A DNA stretch of 60,119 nucleotides from an uncultured Eubacteriales bacterium (GCA_934541115.1 CAKTDF010000014.1:1-60119), one strand, 5' to 3'. Numbered from the stretch's first letter, positions 16,746 to 26,046 are shown. Numbers and translations are program-made. Notes: generated by a model not told the origin, from the sequence alone.

Positions 16746-19700
16746 ATGAAAACAAAACTGCAAAGGTTGACGGCTGTTATATTTATTGTTCTCATGGCTG
16801 TTACGGCTGCTCCTCTTTCCGGCTTTATCGGCATTGAACTTCCGTCATGGAATCTTTCAGCCAAAGCTGCGAAAAGCGGAAATTTGACCTATAAGATCGT
16901 AAACAAAAAAGCGTATGTTACCGGCACATCGGGCAATATTTCCGGCAAGGACATTGTGATTCCGTCAAAACTCGGTGGCTGCCCGGTTGAGGTAATCGAT
17001 AAGTATGCTTTTGGGTTCGAAAATATCAAGAGCTTGACGATTCCGAATACTGTTAAGGAAATCAGAAAGTGGGCTTTCAGAAGCACGACAATCGAAAAGC
17101 TTGTTATTCCGAACAGTGTGGTCTCAATTGGTGAGGAAGCGTTCCAATATTATAATGGCAAAGACATTAAACTCTCAAAGAATCTCAAAACGATTGGCAA
17201 GTATGCGTTCAGCGAAGCCAGAATTGAAAGCATATCTATTCCGGAGGGTGTTGAGGTTATACCCGAAAGAGCCTTTGATTACTGTTACAATCTAAAGAAA
17301 GTTACCTTTCCGTCAACGCTGAAGAAGATTGAAAAATCTGCCTTCAGAAGTTGCAGAAGTCTTCAAAGCGTCTCAATTCCCAAGGGAGTGACGTCAATCG
17401 AAACGTATGCTTTTGGCTTTTGCAAATCTCTTGAAAGTGTAAAAATTGCAGACAGTGTAAAGTCTATCGGATCGTACGCTTTCTACGGCTGCAAATCACT
17501 TGAAAATGTAAATATTCCGAAAGGAATAGAAAAAATTGAGAAATCCGTCTTCAAGGAATGCGTAAAGCTTAAATCTGTTACTATCCCGGAGGGAACTAAA
17601 ACAATCGGTATTTCCGCTTTTAAAAACTGCAAAGCACTTTCAAGCATTACTTTTCCAAAGAGTCTTGAAAATCTCAGCGAAAACGCTTTTATCGGTTGCT
17701 TTGCAATTGAAAAGTACGCCGTAGCAAGCGGCAACAAAAAGTATGCCGCATCAGACGGAGTGCTCATGAATGCTGACAAGACCCAGGTCATTCTATATCC
17801 GGCAGCAAAGGGCAAGACCTACACCGTTAATGAGGGAGTCAAGTCTTTTGGAAAGTATGCATTCAGAGATTGCATAACGATTGAGGAGGTTACACTCCCA
17901 AAAAGTATGAAAGAAATCTCGCCATACTCTTTCAGCGGCTGCAAAAATCTTAAAAAGGTTGAAATTAATGGTAATATTACTCAAATCGGAGACTATGCAT
18001 TCAGAAACTGCAATCATTTGGACGGTGTTGTCATTTCACCGAACGTTACAAGGATCGGTAAAAGTGCCTTTGAGCGCTGTTTTGCTCTTTCCTCGGTAAC
18101 AATTCCCAAAAAGTTGACGGAAATCGGCAACAATGCGTTCAGTAACTGTACCTCCATTAAAGAGGTGATCCTTCACGATAACGTTAAAACGCTTGGTACC
18201 GGTTTGTTTTCAAATTGCTCGTCTCTCACAAAGGCGGTTTTGCCGAGTGGAATTACCGCATTGCCAAAGAGAATATTTGAAGAGTGCAATGCGCTCGCCG
18301 ATTTTGAGATTCCGTCAAAGATAACCGATATCGGCAACTATGCACTCTATGGTTGTGAATCTCTTGAGAGTATAACAATTCCCAAGGGCGTGACCAGAAT
18401 AGGTAAACGTGCATTCGCTGGGTTGTATAAGGTTAAAGAAATTGAAATTCCGCCTCAGGTCACTTATATCGGCAGCTTTGCTTTTTCCGGAATGTCATTT
18501 ACTGAGGTCACAATTCCTGACGGTGTGACCGGTATTGGCAGCGGTGCTTTCAGCGTAACCGATATTGCGGAAATTGTAATTCCTGACAGTGTAACCAGAA
18601 TTGGCAGCGGCACTTTCAGTCACTGCAGGAATCTGAAAAAAGTCAAACTCCCAAAGTCCATTGATATGATTTACAGCTATACTTTCTACAACTGCAGCGC
18701 TCTTGAAAGTATAGAAATACCCAACGGAGTTACAAAAATTAATGCATCATCTTTTGAAGGCTGCAGCTCTTTGAAAAAAATCAACATTCCCTCAAGCGTA
18801 TATCAGACAAGCAAAGCTGCATTCAAAAAATGCAACAATCTTGAAACCGTAACCGGTTGCAAAAATATTCAGAACATTTCTGATGATGCATTTAAGGGCT
18901 GTTCAAAGCTTTCGAAGTTCGCTTTTGGCAGTAAACTCAAAAGAATCGGTTTTTCAGCATTCGAAGGGTGCGGATTCACGAGCGTAAATATTCCGAAAAA
19001 TGTTGAAGACATTTGTCCGGAAGCCTTTTACGGCTGCAAAAATCTTTCAGAGATAAGCTTTTCCGGCAGCACCTGTGCAGTTTATGGATCTTCCTTTGAA
19101 AAGACGGCATATTATGAAAATGAACTGAAAAACGGACCGCTTGTATATTGGAACAATATTCTTATTGGTGCCGACGAAAATCTTTCCGGAAAAGTTGAAA
19201 TCAAAGACGGCACAAAACGCATCGTCAGAAGCGTATTTCGATATAATGATAAGATAAAAAGCGTTACTATTCCGGACAGTGTGACAGAGATATGTTACGG
19301 CGCTTTTGAAGGCTGCTCGGGACTTGAAAATGTAACTTTCGGAAAAGGTGTAGAGAATATCGAAGAATATGCTTTTTGGGAGTGTGAATCTCTTGAAAAA
19401 TTGGTCTTTTCGGACAGTCTTAAATATATCGGCTCCTTTGCCTTTAAGAATGGCTCAAATATCAAGAGCGTAAAGTTTGGCAACGGACTTAAAAGCATTG
19501 ACTACGGAGCGTTTGAATATTGCGTCAAAATCAAGGAAGTCAAACTCCCGCCTTCTATTGAGTTTATTGAATATAGAGCGTTCGGTTCCTGTTATGATCT
19601 GCAGAAGGTTTCTGTTCCGGACACCATAAAGGAAATTAGTGCTTATGCGTTTGGTGCTACTGGTTTTTCCGGAAACAAGTCAAACTGGAAGAACGGGGCG

Positions 19701-20321
19701 CTTTATGTCGGAAAAATTATGCTTTTTATTGGCAGTGAAACCAGGGGAGTGTATAAGGTTGACAAAAGCACAAAAACAATTGCGTCTTCGGCTTTTGTCG
19801 ACGAGTATGTGACGAAGGTTATTATTCCCGAGGGTGTAGAAAGAATCGGTTCGGATTTATTCAGATGTTGCAGCAAGCTTAAGGTTATAGTAATTCCAAA
19901 ATCCGTAAAATATATTCCCGATGACTTTTTTGAGTTTGAGGGTTACGAGGGAGACAGCTACATAAAAAATGTTACTATTTACTGCAAAAAGGGCAGCGCG
20001 GCGGAAAAATGCTTAAAGAAAAACGGTTACAACTATGTGGTTGTCGATGATACCGTAAAGAATATTACTGCAAAGTCTGCTGCAACTCAGATTACCCTCA
20101 AGTGGAACAAAATCAATAACGTTTCGCGGTACACTGTATATCTTTACAATCCGAACACAAAGAAGTATGACAAAAAAGCCACTGTCAAGACCAACACTGC
20201 AACCATTAAGGGTCTCAAGCCGGGAAAAACCTATAAGTTCCGTATTGCTGCCAATGACGCGAACGGTGAAGCACTTTGCAAAACAACCGGCTTTTCGGCT
20301 GCAACCAAGGCGGCACGATAA
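16746..20321 (+). CDS. Second BspA-like LRR protein, one FN3 domain left
   Basis: The ATG at 16746 follows AAAGGAGA; 1191 residues. It is paralogous to the preceding protein along its whole length: near-identical signal peptide region (GFIGIELPSWNLSAKAAKSG), the same repeat register, and shared inserts such as the YPAAKGKTYTVNEGVKSFG block. The LRR part covers ~40-1095 and one FN3 domain ~1101-1187. The protein stops at AATKAAR, where the paralog continues into a second FN3 domain; decayed sequence of that tail remains after the stop. The two genes have separate promoters, so they may be expressed under different conditions, a common arrangement for surface antigens (inference). Confidence 0.92.
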   Translation: MKTKLQRLTAVIFIVLMAVTAAPLSGFIGIELPSWNLSAKAAKSGNLTYKIVNKKAYVTGTSGNISGKDIVIPSKLGGCPVEVIDKYAFGFENIKSLTIPNTVKEIRKWAFRSTTIEKLVIPNSVVSIGEEAFQYYNGKDIKLSKNLKTIGKYAFSEARIESISIPEGVEVIPERAFDYCYNLKKVTFPSTLKKIEKSAFRSCRSLQSVSIPKGVTSIETYAFGFCKSLESVKIADSVKSIGSYAFYGCKSLENVNIPKGIEKIEKSVFKECVKLKSVTIPEGTKTIGISAFKNCKALSSITFPKSLENLSENAFIGCFAIEKYAVASGNKKYAASDGVLMNADKTQVILYPAAKGKTYTVNEGVKSFGKYAFRDCITIEEVTLPKSMKEISPYSFSGCKNLKKVEINGNITQIGDYAFRNCNHLDGVVISPNVTRIGKSAFERCFALSSVTIPKKLTEIGNNAFSNCTSIKEVILHDNVKTLGTGLFSNCSSLTKAVLPSGITALPKRIFEECNALADFEIPSKITDIGNYALYGCESLESITIPKGVTRIGKRAFAGLYKVKEIEIPPQVTYIGSFAFSGMSFTEVTIPDGVTGIGSGAFSVTDIAEIVIPDSVTRIGSGTFSHCRNLKKVKLPKSIDMIYSYTFYNCSALESIEIPNGVTKINASSFEGCSSLKKINIPSSVYQTSKAAFKKCNNLETVTGCKNIQNISDDAFKGCSKLSKFAFGSKLKRIGFSAFEGCGFTSVNIPKNVEDICPEAFYGCKNLSEISFSGSTCAVYGSSFEKTAYYENELKNGPLVYWNNILIGADENLSGKVEIKDGTKRIVRSVFRYNDKIKSVTIPDSVTEICYGAFEGCSGLENVTFGKGVENIEEYAFWECESLEKLVFSDSLKYIGSFAFKNGSNIKSVKFGNGLKSIDYGAFEYCVKIKEVKLPPSIEFIEYRAFGSCYDLQKVSVPDTIKEISAYAFGATGFSGNKSNWKNGALYVGKIMLFIGSETRGVYKVDKSTKTIASSAFVDEYVTKVIIPEGVERIGSDLFRCCSKLKVIVIPKSVKYIPDDFFEFEGYEGDSYIKNVTIYCKKGSAAEKCLKKNGYNYVVVDDTVKNITAKSAATQITLKWNKINNVSRYTVYLYNPNTKKYDKKATVKTNTATIKGLKPGKTYKFRIAANDANGEALCKTTGFSAATKAAR

Positions 20322-20453
20322 GCGGAGCTTACGCAGGTGAAATGAACGCAGACACAGCAAAGCTGACGGTTTATTGCCGATTCAGCGGTAACAAAGGCTT
20401 TGTTCGCCGTTCGGCTGTGATACGGCAAGGCATTCAACCGTAAAATCAAATAA
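20322..20453 (+). pseudogene. Remnant of the lost second FN3 domain
   Basis: After the TAA at 20319-20321 the same frame carries further stops, but at 20421-20453 reads YGKAFNRKIK-stop, aligning residue for residue with YSKTYSCKIK-stop of the upstream paralog; the DNA also aligns. The middle is scrambled by indels. The ancestral gene therefore had two FN3 domains. Confidence 0.7.
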
Positions 20454-20469
20454 CGCAGTAATCATAAAG

Positions 20470-20546
20470 GCTGCCGCCTGACCGGTGGCTCAGCAAGGCT
20501 GTTTGATCCCTTGCCGAGATACCGTGAGCGGCAGTCTTTTTCTTTG
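20470..20546 (+). terminator. Terminator of the second LRR gene
   Basis: GCTGCCGC near 20470-20477 pairs with GCGGCAG at 20528-20534 around an inner CTCAGCAAGG/CCTTGCCGAG stem, with a TCTTTTTCTTT tail. From here to 20690 I see only an AT-rich leader. Confidence 0.65.
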
Positions 20547-20690
20547 AAAGTCTGAGCATGGCGGCAGCTGCGCGGAACGATTAAAAATGATAACAGGCAG
20601 GTAAAAACTCTTTATTATTCTGAACAATAACCAATAAAATGTGCTTGTGTGAGATAATACATTGAATCTTTGTGACAAGGAGAGATTAAA

Positions 20691-22436
20691 ATGACGAAGA
20701 AAAAGGTTCTTTCGTTTGTGCTTGCTGCCGTTATGATCTTTTCACTCACGGCAACACCGGCTTTTGCTGCCGACGGCGGCGAAACGTTTAAAGTCTATTT
20801 CAAAGACGCACTGACAAAAACTATCGGTGCGATCATGGAGACCTTTACCGGAATATTCAACCGCAGTATAACCGATAAAGGCGTTGCGGTTGACGAAAAA
20901 GATTTTGTGCTCACCGATTTTTATTCGGGAACGGACGAGTTCCTCACCGAACCCGCTGCGGATGCGCGCTGGTCGCTCGGCTATGACACACAGAGCCTTG
21001 TTCCGGAAAACAGAGACGACTATAACCTCTATCTCGGAGGCTTTATGGCGCTTGAAAACGGACTTTCAAACAAGGTCAAGGACGTTTATGACGATATGAA
21101 GGTCAGAACGATTGCCGTTTCTGACGGAAGCGGACGCGGCGTTTCTGTTTTTGCAACGATTGACTGCATCGGCATGACAAATACCGATATTCGCGATATA
21201 CGTGCACAGCTCGCAGACTTTGCAAAAGCGAACAACATCAATTCAATCAACATTTTTTCCACTCACTGCCATTCATGCATTGACACCCAGGGTCTTTGGA
21301 CTCAGACTCTCAAGAAGATTCCGGGAAATCTTCTTTCGGCTTATTTCGGACTCGGCGAGATTCAGAAAGGTACTGATGAAAAGTACATGCAGTTCCTTTT
21401 TGAAAGGGTTACATATTCAGTTGAAGCCGCTGTTTCTTCAATGAAGACCGGTGAGATGACTTTCTCTCAGAAAGATATCGGCGCAGAATACTTCAACAAC
21501 AAGAACAGAACGACTGCCACAGCGGTTCTGAGCGATTTGACAAAGTTTACTTTCACTCCCGACGACGGTTCAACTCCAACGGTCATCGTTAATATGGCGG
21601 CTCACCCCGACGTTGTGGGTCTCCCGGTCAAGGGCGACGACGCCAACGGTCAGATCCTCTCCGGCGACTATGTTTATTATATCGGCGAAACACTGAACAA
21701 AGCAGGTTATAACTTTATGTTCTTCAACGGCGCCATCTGCGGAATTTATCTTGGCAGAACACCGACCAATGACGGACTTGATATGCCGCGCCGCGTTGAC
21801 ATTTCGATTCGCTACGGACGCGAGATCGGCAGAATGCTGCTTGCTATGAATATGACTGAAGAGGAGATCAAAGCCGATCCGTTCCTTTCCGTAACGGGCG
21901 ACACCGAGGAGCAGATGAATTCCGAGGACTACACTCTTTGGTACAAGGACTGGCAGCCTGTTGAGGAAGAAAGGGTTGAGCCTCTTCTCAATGTAAGAGT
22001 CAAATCTCTCATTACTCCGGTTACAAACAATGTTATTCTCGCCGCCGGAAAGCTCAGACTTGCCAATCATACACTCATCAAAAGCGGCAAGGATTACAAG
22101 CTTGCAACCGAGATAGGCTATGTTCAGCTTGGTTCGCATAAGGTTGTTATGATGCCCGGCGAAATCAGCCAGGATCTTATTGCCGGCGGAAAATCACTCA
22201 CAAAGGACGGCTCAATTAACAAAGAGGACTTCAGCGGAAAAACCGTTTATGAAATTTTTGGCGAGGATACCCTCGTTTTCGGTCTTGCCAATGATGCGAT
22301 CGGCTATGTTGTTCCCGATAATGACTACTGCATGGGTCTCGTTTTTGACCACTATCAGGAGAGTCTGTCTCTAGGAAAGAACACCGCCTCTTTCCTCATG
22401 AGTAATTATGAGCAGCTTGCCGCAGAGATCGGCTGA
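20691..22436 (+). CDS. Secreted neutral-ceramidase-like hydrolase
   Basis: A 581-residue protein with AAGGAGAG before the ATG and a signal peptide cut after TPAFA (~26). Residues 31-60 form an amphipathic helix (FKVYFKDALTKTIGAIMETF). The rest resembles the N-terminal catalytic domain of neutral/alkaline ceramidases: the metal-binding THCHS at 191-195 stands where the family has THTHSGP, followed by NMAAHPDVVG and GAICGIYLG segments. Known members hydrolyse the N-acyl bond of ceramide at a zinc site. The C-terminal immunoglobulin-like domain of true ceramidases is absent, so an N-acyl lipid or peptide amide is an equally good substrate guess. The acyltransferase/ACP genes downstream support a lipid-amide theme. 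Confidence 0.75.
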   Translation: MTKKKVLSFVLAAVMIFSLTATPAFAADGGETFKVYFKDALTKTIGAIMETFTGIFNRSITDKGVAVDEKDFVLTDFYSGTDEFLTEPAADARWSLGYDTQSLVPENRDDYNLYLGGFMALENGLSNKVKDVYDDMKVRTIAVSDGSGRGVSVFATIDCIGMTNTDIRDIRAQLADFAKANNINSINIFSTHCHSCIDTQGLWTQTLKKIPGNLLSAYFGLGEIQKGTDEKYMQFLFERVTYSVEAAVSSMKTGEMTFSQKDIGAEYFNNKNRTTATAVLSDLTKFTFTPDDGSTPTVIVNMAAHPDVVGLPVKGDDANGQILSGDYVYYIGETLNKAGYNFMFFNGAICGIYLGRTPTNDGLDMPRRVDISIRYGREIGRMLLAMNMTEEEIKADPFLSVTGDTEEQMNSEDYTLWYKDWQPVEEERVEPLLNVRVKSLITPVTNNVILAAGKLRLANHTLIKSGKDYKLATEIGYVQLGSHKVVMMPGEISQDLIAGGKSLTKDGSINKEDFSGKTVYEIFGEDTLVFGLANDAIGYVVPDNDYCMGLVFDHYQESLSLGKNTASFLMSNYEQLAAEIG

Positions 22437-22531
22437 GAACAACATTTTGACAAAAACGAACGAAAAGTTGGATTTGTGACAGCGTGACAAAAATTGTTAC
22501 ACGCCCAAAGATTTTTTTAACGCTATGTTTG

Positions 22532-22560
22532 TTGACTTGGATTTTTCTCTGTGTTATTAT
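22532..22560 (+). promoter_or_regulatory. Promoter of the condensation-like/ACP genes
   Basis: TTGACT (22532-22537), 17-base spacer, TATTAT (22555-22560). Confidence 0.7.
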
Positions 22561-22596
22561 ATCGGTATCAAGTATTAATCGAAAGAAGTTGAATCA

Positions 22597-23994
22597 ATGA
22601 AAAGCGGAAAGACTCCACTCCCTGAAAAGCTGTATGACCTCATTCCGTCTCAGCAGACGATGTATATGATGGTTAAATACAGCTTTCACAAGCAGCTCGT
22701 TCAGATTCCAATATCTTTTTCGGTTGAAAAGGATATTGATTTCAGCGTTCTTAAAAAGGCGTTCAACATTGAAATTGAACGCAATGACTGTCTTCGTTTG
22801 CGCTTTGCAATTGTGAATAAGCAGATCAAGCAGTATTTTCTTGACTCTTTTACAATAGACGATATTGAAGTCAAGCGCTTTAAGAACATTGACGAGCAGG
22901 AGGCGTTTTTCTCAAAGGATGCCCAAAAGCCGGTCTACTTCCTTAAAGATGAAACTTTCAGAGTTGTTTTCTTCAAGACTGAGGGCGTGGGCAGCGGAAT
23001 TTACTTTGTTGCGAGCCATGTGATCCTCGATGCAATGGGCATTGTTATTACCCTTGCCGACCTCTTCAAAGTATACAGAGCGCTCATTGAGGGCACGCAG
23101 CTTCCGGCTCCGCTCGGCAAATATGAGGATTACATACTTGAAGAATTTGCCAGACTTTCGGACAAGAAAAAAATGGCAAAGCACTATGAATTCTATGCGC
23201 GTTATTTTCTTAAGGGCGGCGAACCGTTCCATGCCAATGTTCACGGTCCCGAGCTTCTTGAAAAATACCGCAAAAAGAAAAAGAATCCCGACTTGCGAGT
23301 GCCTCCGGCATATAACCCGCTTTATGACAAGTGCGACATGATCGTTAAGCAGATTTCTCCCGAGGACTCAAAGAAAATTTTTGAGTATTGCCTCGCAAAG
23401 AAAATTGCTCCGGAGAGTCTTATTCAGCTCGGTCTGAGAACCTATTGCTCCGCCGTTAATTACAGAACGCCTGACGTTTTCATACAGTCGCTTTGCAGCA
23501 AGCGGGCGACTAACAAGGAAAAGAACATGGGCGGTTGTGTCACGCAGCCGCTGCAGCTCAGAACGATTATTCCCGAAGATTATACCTTTGAGCAGGCTCT
23601 TGACGAAATTATCAGAACAAGAACAAAGCTTTTCTTCCATTCGGTATATCCCTACGGTCTTGCGCTGAACCTTTCAAGAGAGATCTACGGCTACAATATG
23701 TTCCAGGGTCCTGCCTGCATGATGTTCTCGTGGATACCCGTTCCGATAGGACCGCTTGTTCCGTTCAAATTCGATTTTCGCGGCTATAATCTCGGTCGCT
23801 ACTTTACTCCGCTTTACGTTATTACTCATCCCGATCCCGAAACACAGGGAATCAAGTTTGAATATATGTACCGCGTGAAGCTTGCAACGGCAGATGACAT
23901 CAACCGTCTTCATGAAAACGCCGTCAAAGTTGTTCTTGCCGGTATTGAGAACCCCGATGTCACAATAGGTACACTTTTAGACAGTATATCATAA
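22597..23994 (+). CDS. Free-standing condensation-type acyltransferase
   Basis: A 465-residue protein with no signal peptide. It resembles a single NRPS condensation/PapA-type domain: opening LIPSQQTMYMMVKYSF, the catalytic motif in degenerate form S140-H141-VIL-D145-AMG (canonical HHxxxDG; the second His and the Asp are kept), and a GGCVTQPLQLRTIIP segment in the acceptor half. Such domains transfer acyl groups from a carrier-protein thioester to an amine or alcohol. It is followed 21 bases later by an ACP gene, which should be its donor carrier. There is no adenylation or thioesterase domain nearby, so the activating enzyme is elsewhere. The product may be an acylated lipid, amine or peptide. 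Confidence 0.78.
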   Translation: MKSGKTPLPEKLYDLIPSQQTMYMMVKYSFHKQLVQIPISFSVEKDIDFSVLKKAFNIEIERNDCLRLRFAIVNKQIKQYFLDSFTIDDIEVKRFKNIDEQEAFFSKDAQKPVYFLKDETFRVVFFKTEGVGSGIYFVASHVILDAMGIVITLADLFKVYRALIEGTQLPAPLGKYEDYILEEFARLSDKKKMAKHYEFYARYFLKGGEPFHANVHGPELLEKYRKKKKNPDLRVPPAYNPLYDKCDMIVKQISPEDSKKIFEYCLAKKIAPESLIQLGLRTYCSAVNYRTPDVFIQSLCSKRATNKEKNMGGCVTQPLQLRTIIPEDYTFEQALDEIIRTRTKLFFHSVYPYGLALNLSREIYGYNMFQGPACMMFSWIPVPIGPLVPFKFDFRGYNLGRYFTPLYVITHPDPETQGIKFEYMYRVKLATADDINRLHENAVKVVLAGIENPDVTIGTLLDSIS

Positions 23995-24015
23995 CTTTAT
24001 AAGGAGAGACTGTAA

Positions 24016-24246
24016 ATGCTTGAAAGACTCAGAAAAGTAATCTGCGAATATGCAGATATTCCTGCCGACAAAATTACGGAGGAGACCAACATCAGAACCG
24101 AACTCGGTTTAAATTCTCTTGAACTTATCAACATGGCTGTTGCCATTGAAGATGAGTTCGGCGTTGAAATTCCGGACCGTGAGGCTCTCGGAATTGAAAC
24201 CGTCGGCGACACGATCAAGCTTATTGAAAAATATACCGAAGCATAA
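24016..24246 (+). CDS. Acyl carrier protein
   Basis: A 76-residue protein with AAGGAGAG before the ATG. It has the four-helix carrier fold with phosphopantetheine attachment Ser34 in LGLNSLELINM; the usual DSL is NSL, an uncommon substitution that some specialised carriers have. Strongly acidic helix II/III (VAIEDEFGVEIPDREA) is typical. It is coupled to the condensation-type gene by short spacing and shared promoter. It is probably a dedicated carrier and not the housekeeping fatty-acid ACP, since no fab genes adjoin. Confidence 0.9.
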   Translation: MLERLRKVICEYADIPADKITEETNIRTELGLNSLELINMAVAIEDEFGVEIPDREALGIETVGDTIKLIEKYTEA

Positions 24247-24294
24247 ATAAAACGGCTATTGTTTGCATTTTAAGTTAATATTGGAGGGGGCATT

Positions 24295-24378
24295 TTGCGG
24301 CTGTATCCGGGCGCATTTGTTCTCTCCTTTATTGTTTTTAATTACCCTTGTATTGAAAAACGGCGGTCGTTATGGTAG
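24295..24378 (+). CDS. Possible 27-residue hydrophobic peptide
   Basis: A TTG at 24295 follows a strong GGAGGGGG at 24283-24290 and opens a frame of 27 codons (MRLYPGAFVLSFIVFNYP...) ending at 24378. The ribosome site is better than chance, but there is no homology. The 3' part overlaps a TTGAAA-17-TAGTAT promoter candidate (24353-24381) for the next gene. Confidence 0.2.
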   Translation: MRLYPGAFVLSFIVFNYPCIEKRRSLW

Positions 24379-24381
24379 TAT
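24353..24381 (+). promoter_or_regulatory. Candidate promoter of the Cys-hydrolase gene
   Basis: TTGAAA (24353-24358), 17-base spacer, TAGTAT (24376-24381). Beyond it the leader contains a TGCGGTAACCGCA palindrome. Confidence 0.45.
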
Positions 24382-24484
24382 AACCTTGTATAAGCTAAAG
24401 AAGCGTGCTTTTGGTTTGCTTCTCTTTGGTCTTGCGGTAACCGCAGTTTTCAAATAATATATTTTTTTACAGGAGGTCAGAGCT

Positions 24485-26020
24485 ATGAAAAAAACGTTCA
24501 GACGAGTTCTTTCACTGACACTTTCTCTCATCATGGCTGTTGCGGTTTTTGCTCCGTCATTTTCGGTGGCTGCGGCTAATGACTTGCCTATAATTTATGT
24601 TATAGGTAAGAACAGCCCGATTTACAACAAAGACGGAAAAAAGATTCACCCGGCGGGCGGAATAGATACGCTGATTGAAAACAACAAGGACATGCTCACA
24701 AGAGCCTTTACGCTCAGCATTACCGCTCCGGGCGGTGCCGACTGGTCAATCTACAGCGACGCGATCTACACCATGGTGTGCGAGTATTTTAAGGATTTTC
24801 CGCTCGACAACAACGGCGAAATTTCAAACGGTTCATATGTAAAAAAGAATGCCAAACCGAAGAAAAAGACGTCCGGATTTACGCTCACCGATTATTATTT
24901 CTACTATGACAGCCGCCTTGACCCTTTCACCAACGCCAAGAACCTTAACACATACATCAACAAGGTGCTCTCTGCAACGGGCAAGAAAAAGGTTCAGCTT
25001 GTTGGTCGCTGCCTTGGCGGAACGGTCGTTTCGGCTTATCTTTCAAAATACGGCTGCGATAAGGTTGATACTGTCCTTTATTATGCGGCTGCGTCACAGG
25101 GCGTTATTCCGATCAGCTGCTTTTTTGCGGGAGATATTGCTTTTGACAGCGACGCACTGAAACGCTATGCGACCACAGACATGGACGAGGAATTTTCAGA
25201 CCTCACAAAGCTTATGATCAAGCTTGCAAGCTTGACAAGTACATTTAATCTCGGTACTCAGACGGTTACCTCAATCTATAAAAACGTTGCAAAAACGCTT
25301 TATCCGCGCATTGTTCTTGCAACATACGGAACCTGCCCCGGCTACTGGAGCATGGTTCGCGATGATTACTATGAGGACGCAAAAAAAGTTGTCTTCGGTT
25401 CGGCAACAAAGAAATATGCAAATCTGATTACAAAAATCGATAATTACCACAATAAGGTTTTTAAAAAGCTGCCGACGATTTTGAAAAACTGCCAGAAAAA
25501 GGGAATGAAAATTGCAATCATCAGCAAGTATAACAAAGCGATGCCGCCGCTTTTTACAAACTGTCTCAAACAGGCAGATAACCTTGTTGAGCTTGAGTCG
25601 GCTTCCATGGGTGCAACCTGCGCCAACATGGAAAAAACGCTCACTTCTGCGTATATTACCTATCTTGAAAATGCCGGAAAGGATAAGTACCTTTCTGCCG
25701 ATTTGATTGTTGACGCGTCAAGCTGTGCTTTCCCAAATTACACATGGTTCGTGAAAAATCTCGGTCACGAGACATTCCCGTCCGCAGTAAATAAGCTTAT
25801 TATGCAGATTTTCGGCTCAACAAAGCAATACACGGTGAACAGCAACTCAAAGTATCCGCAGTTCATGGACTATGACGAAACGACTAAAAAGCTTTCTGCC
25901 GTAACGAAACCGGACACAACAAAAGATGACCCCAACAAGGATACCGGTTTTGCTGCAAAGCTGCTTGCATTTTTCTCAACATTCATGCAAATCATCAGAG
26001 CACTTCTTGGCATTAAATAA
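24485..26020 (+). CDS. Secreted lipase-like alpha/beta hydrolase with Cys nucleophile and amphipathic tail
   Basis: A 511-residue protein with GGAGGTC before the ATG and a signal peptide to about residue 30. The segment FYYDSRLDP followed by LVGRCLGGT (residues 172-180) is the LCAT/lipase-type layout YDWRLDP ... LVGHSMGG, but the nucleophile elbow GxSxG is G174-R-C176-L-G: Cys replaces Ser, as in PHA synthases. A late GHETFP motif supplies a candidate catalytic His. A polar linker (DTTKDDPNKDTG) leads to a C-terminal amphipathic helix FAAKLLAFFSTFMQIIRALL, like the peptides encoded just downstream. A Cys nucleophile favours acyl transfer or thioester chemistry over simple hydrolysis (inference). 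The substrate is unknown. Confidence 0.72.
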   Translation: MKKTFRRVLSLTLSLIMAVAVFAPSFSVAAANDLPIIYVIGKNSPIYNKDGKKIHPAGGIDTLIENNKDMLTRAFTLSITAPGGADWSIYSDAIYTMVCEYFKDFPLDNNGEISNGSYVKKNAKPKKKTSGFTLTDYYFYYDSRLDPFTNAKNLNTYINKVLSATGKKKVQLVGRCLGGTVVSAYLSKYGCDKVDTVLYYAAASQGVIPISCFFAGDIAFDSDALKRYATTDMDEEFSDLTKLMIKLASLTSTFNLGTQTVTSIYKNVAKTLYPRIVLATYGTCPGYWSMVRDDYYEDAKKVVFGSATKKYANLITKIDNYHNKVFKKLPTILKNCQKKGMKIAIISKYNKAMPPLFTNCLKQADNLVELESASMGATCANMEKTLTSAYITYLENAGKDKYLSADLIVDASSCAFPNYTWFVKNLGHETFPSAVNKLIMQIFGSTKQYTVNSNSKYPQFMDYDETTKKLSAVTKPDTTKDDPNKDTGFAAKLLAFFSTFMQIIRALLGIK

Positions 26021-26046
26021 TTTGTTAAAAAATTGTTCATTTTTTC

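Noticed and set aside
22597..24246. Part of a full non-ribosomal peptide synthetase.
   Set aside because: No adenylation or thioesterase domain, and the condensation-type protein and ACP are separate genes with their own start sites.
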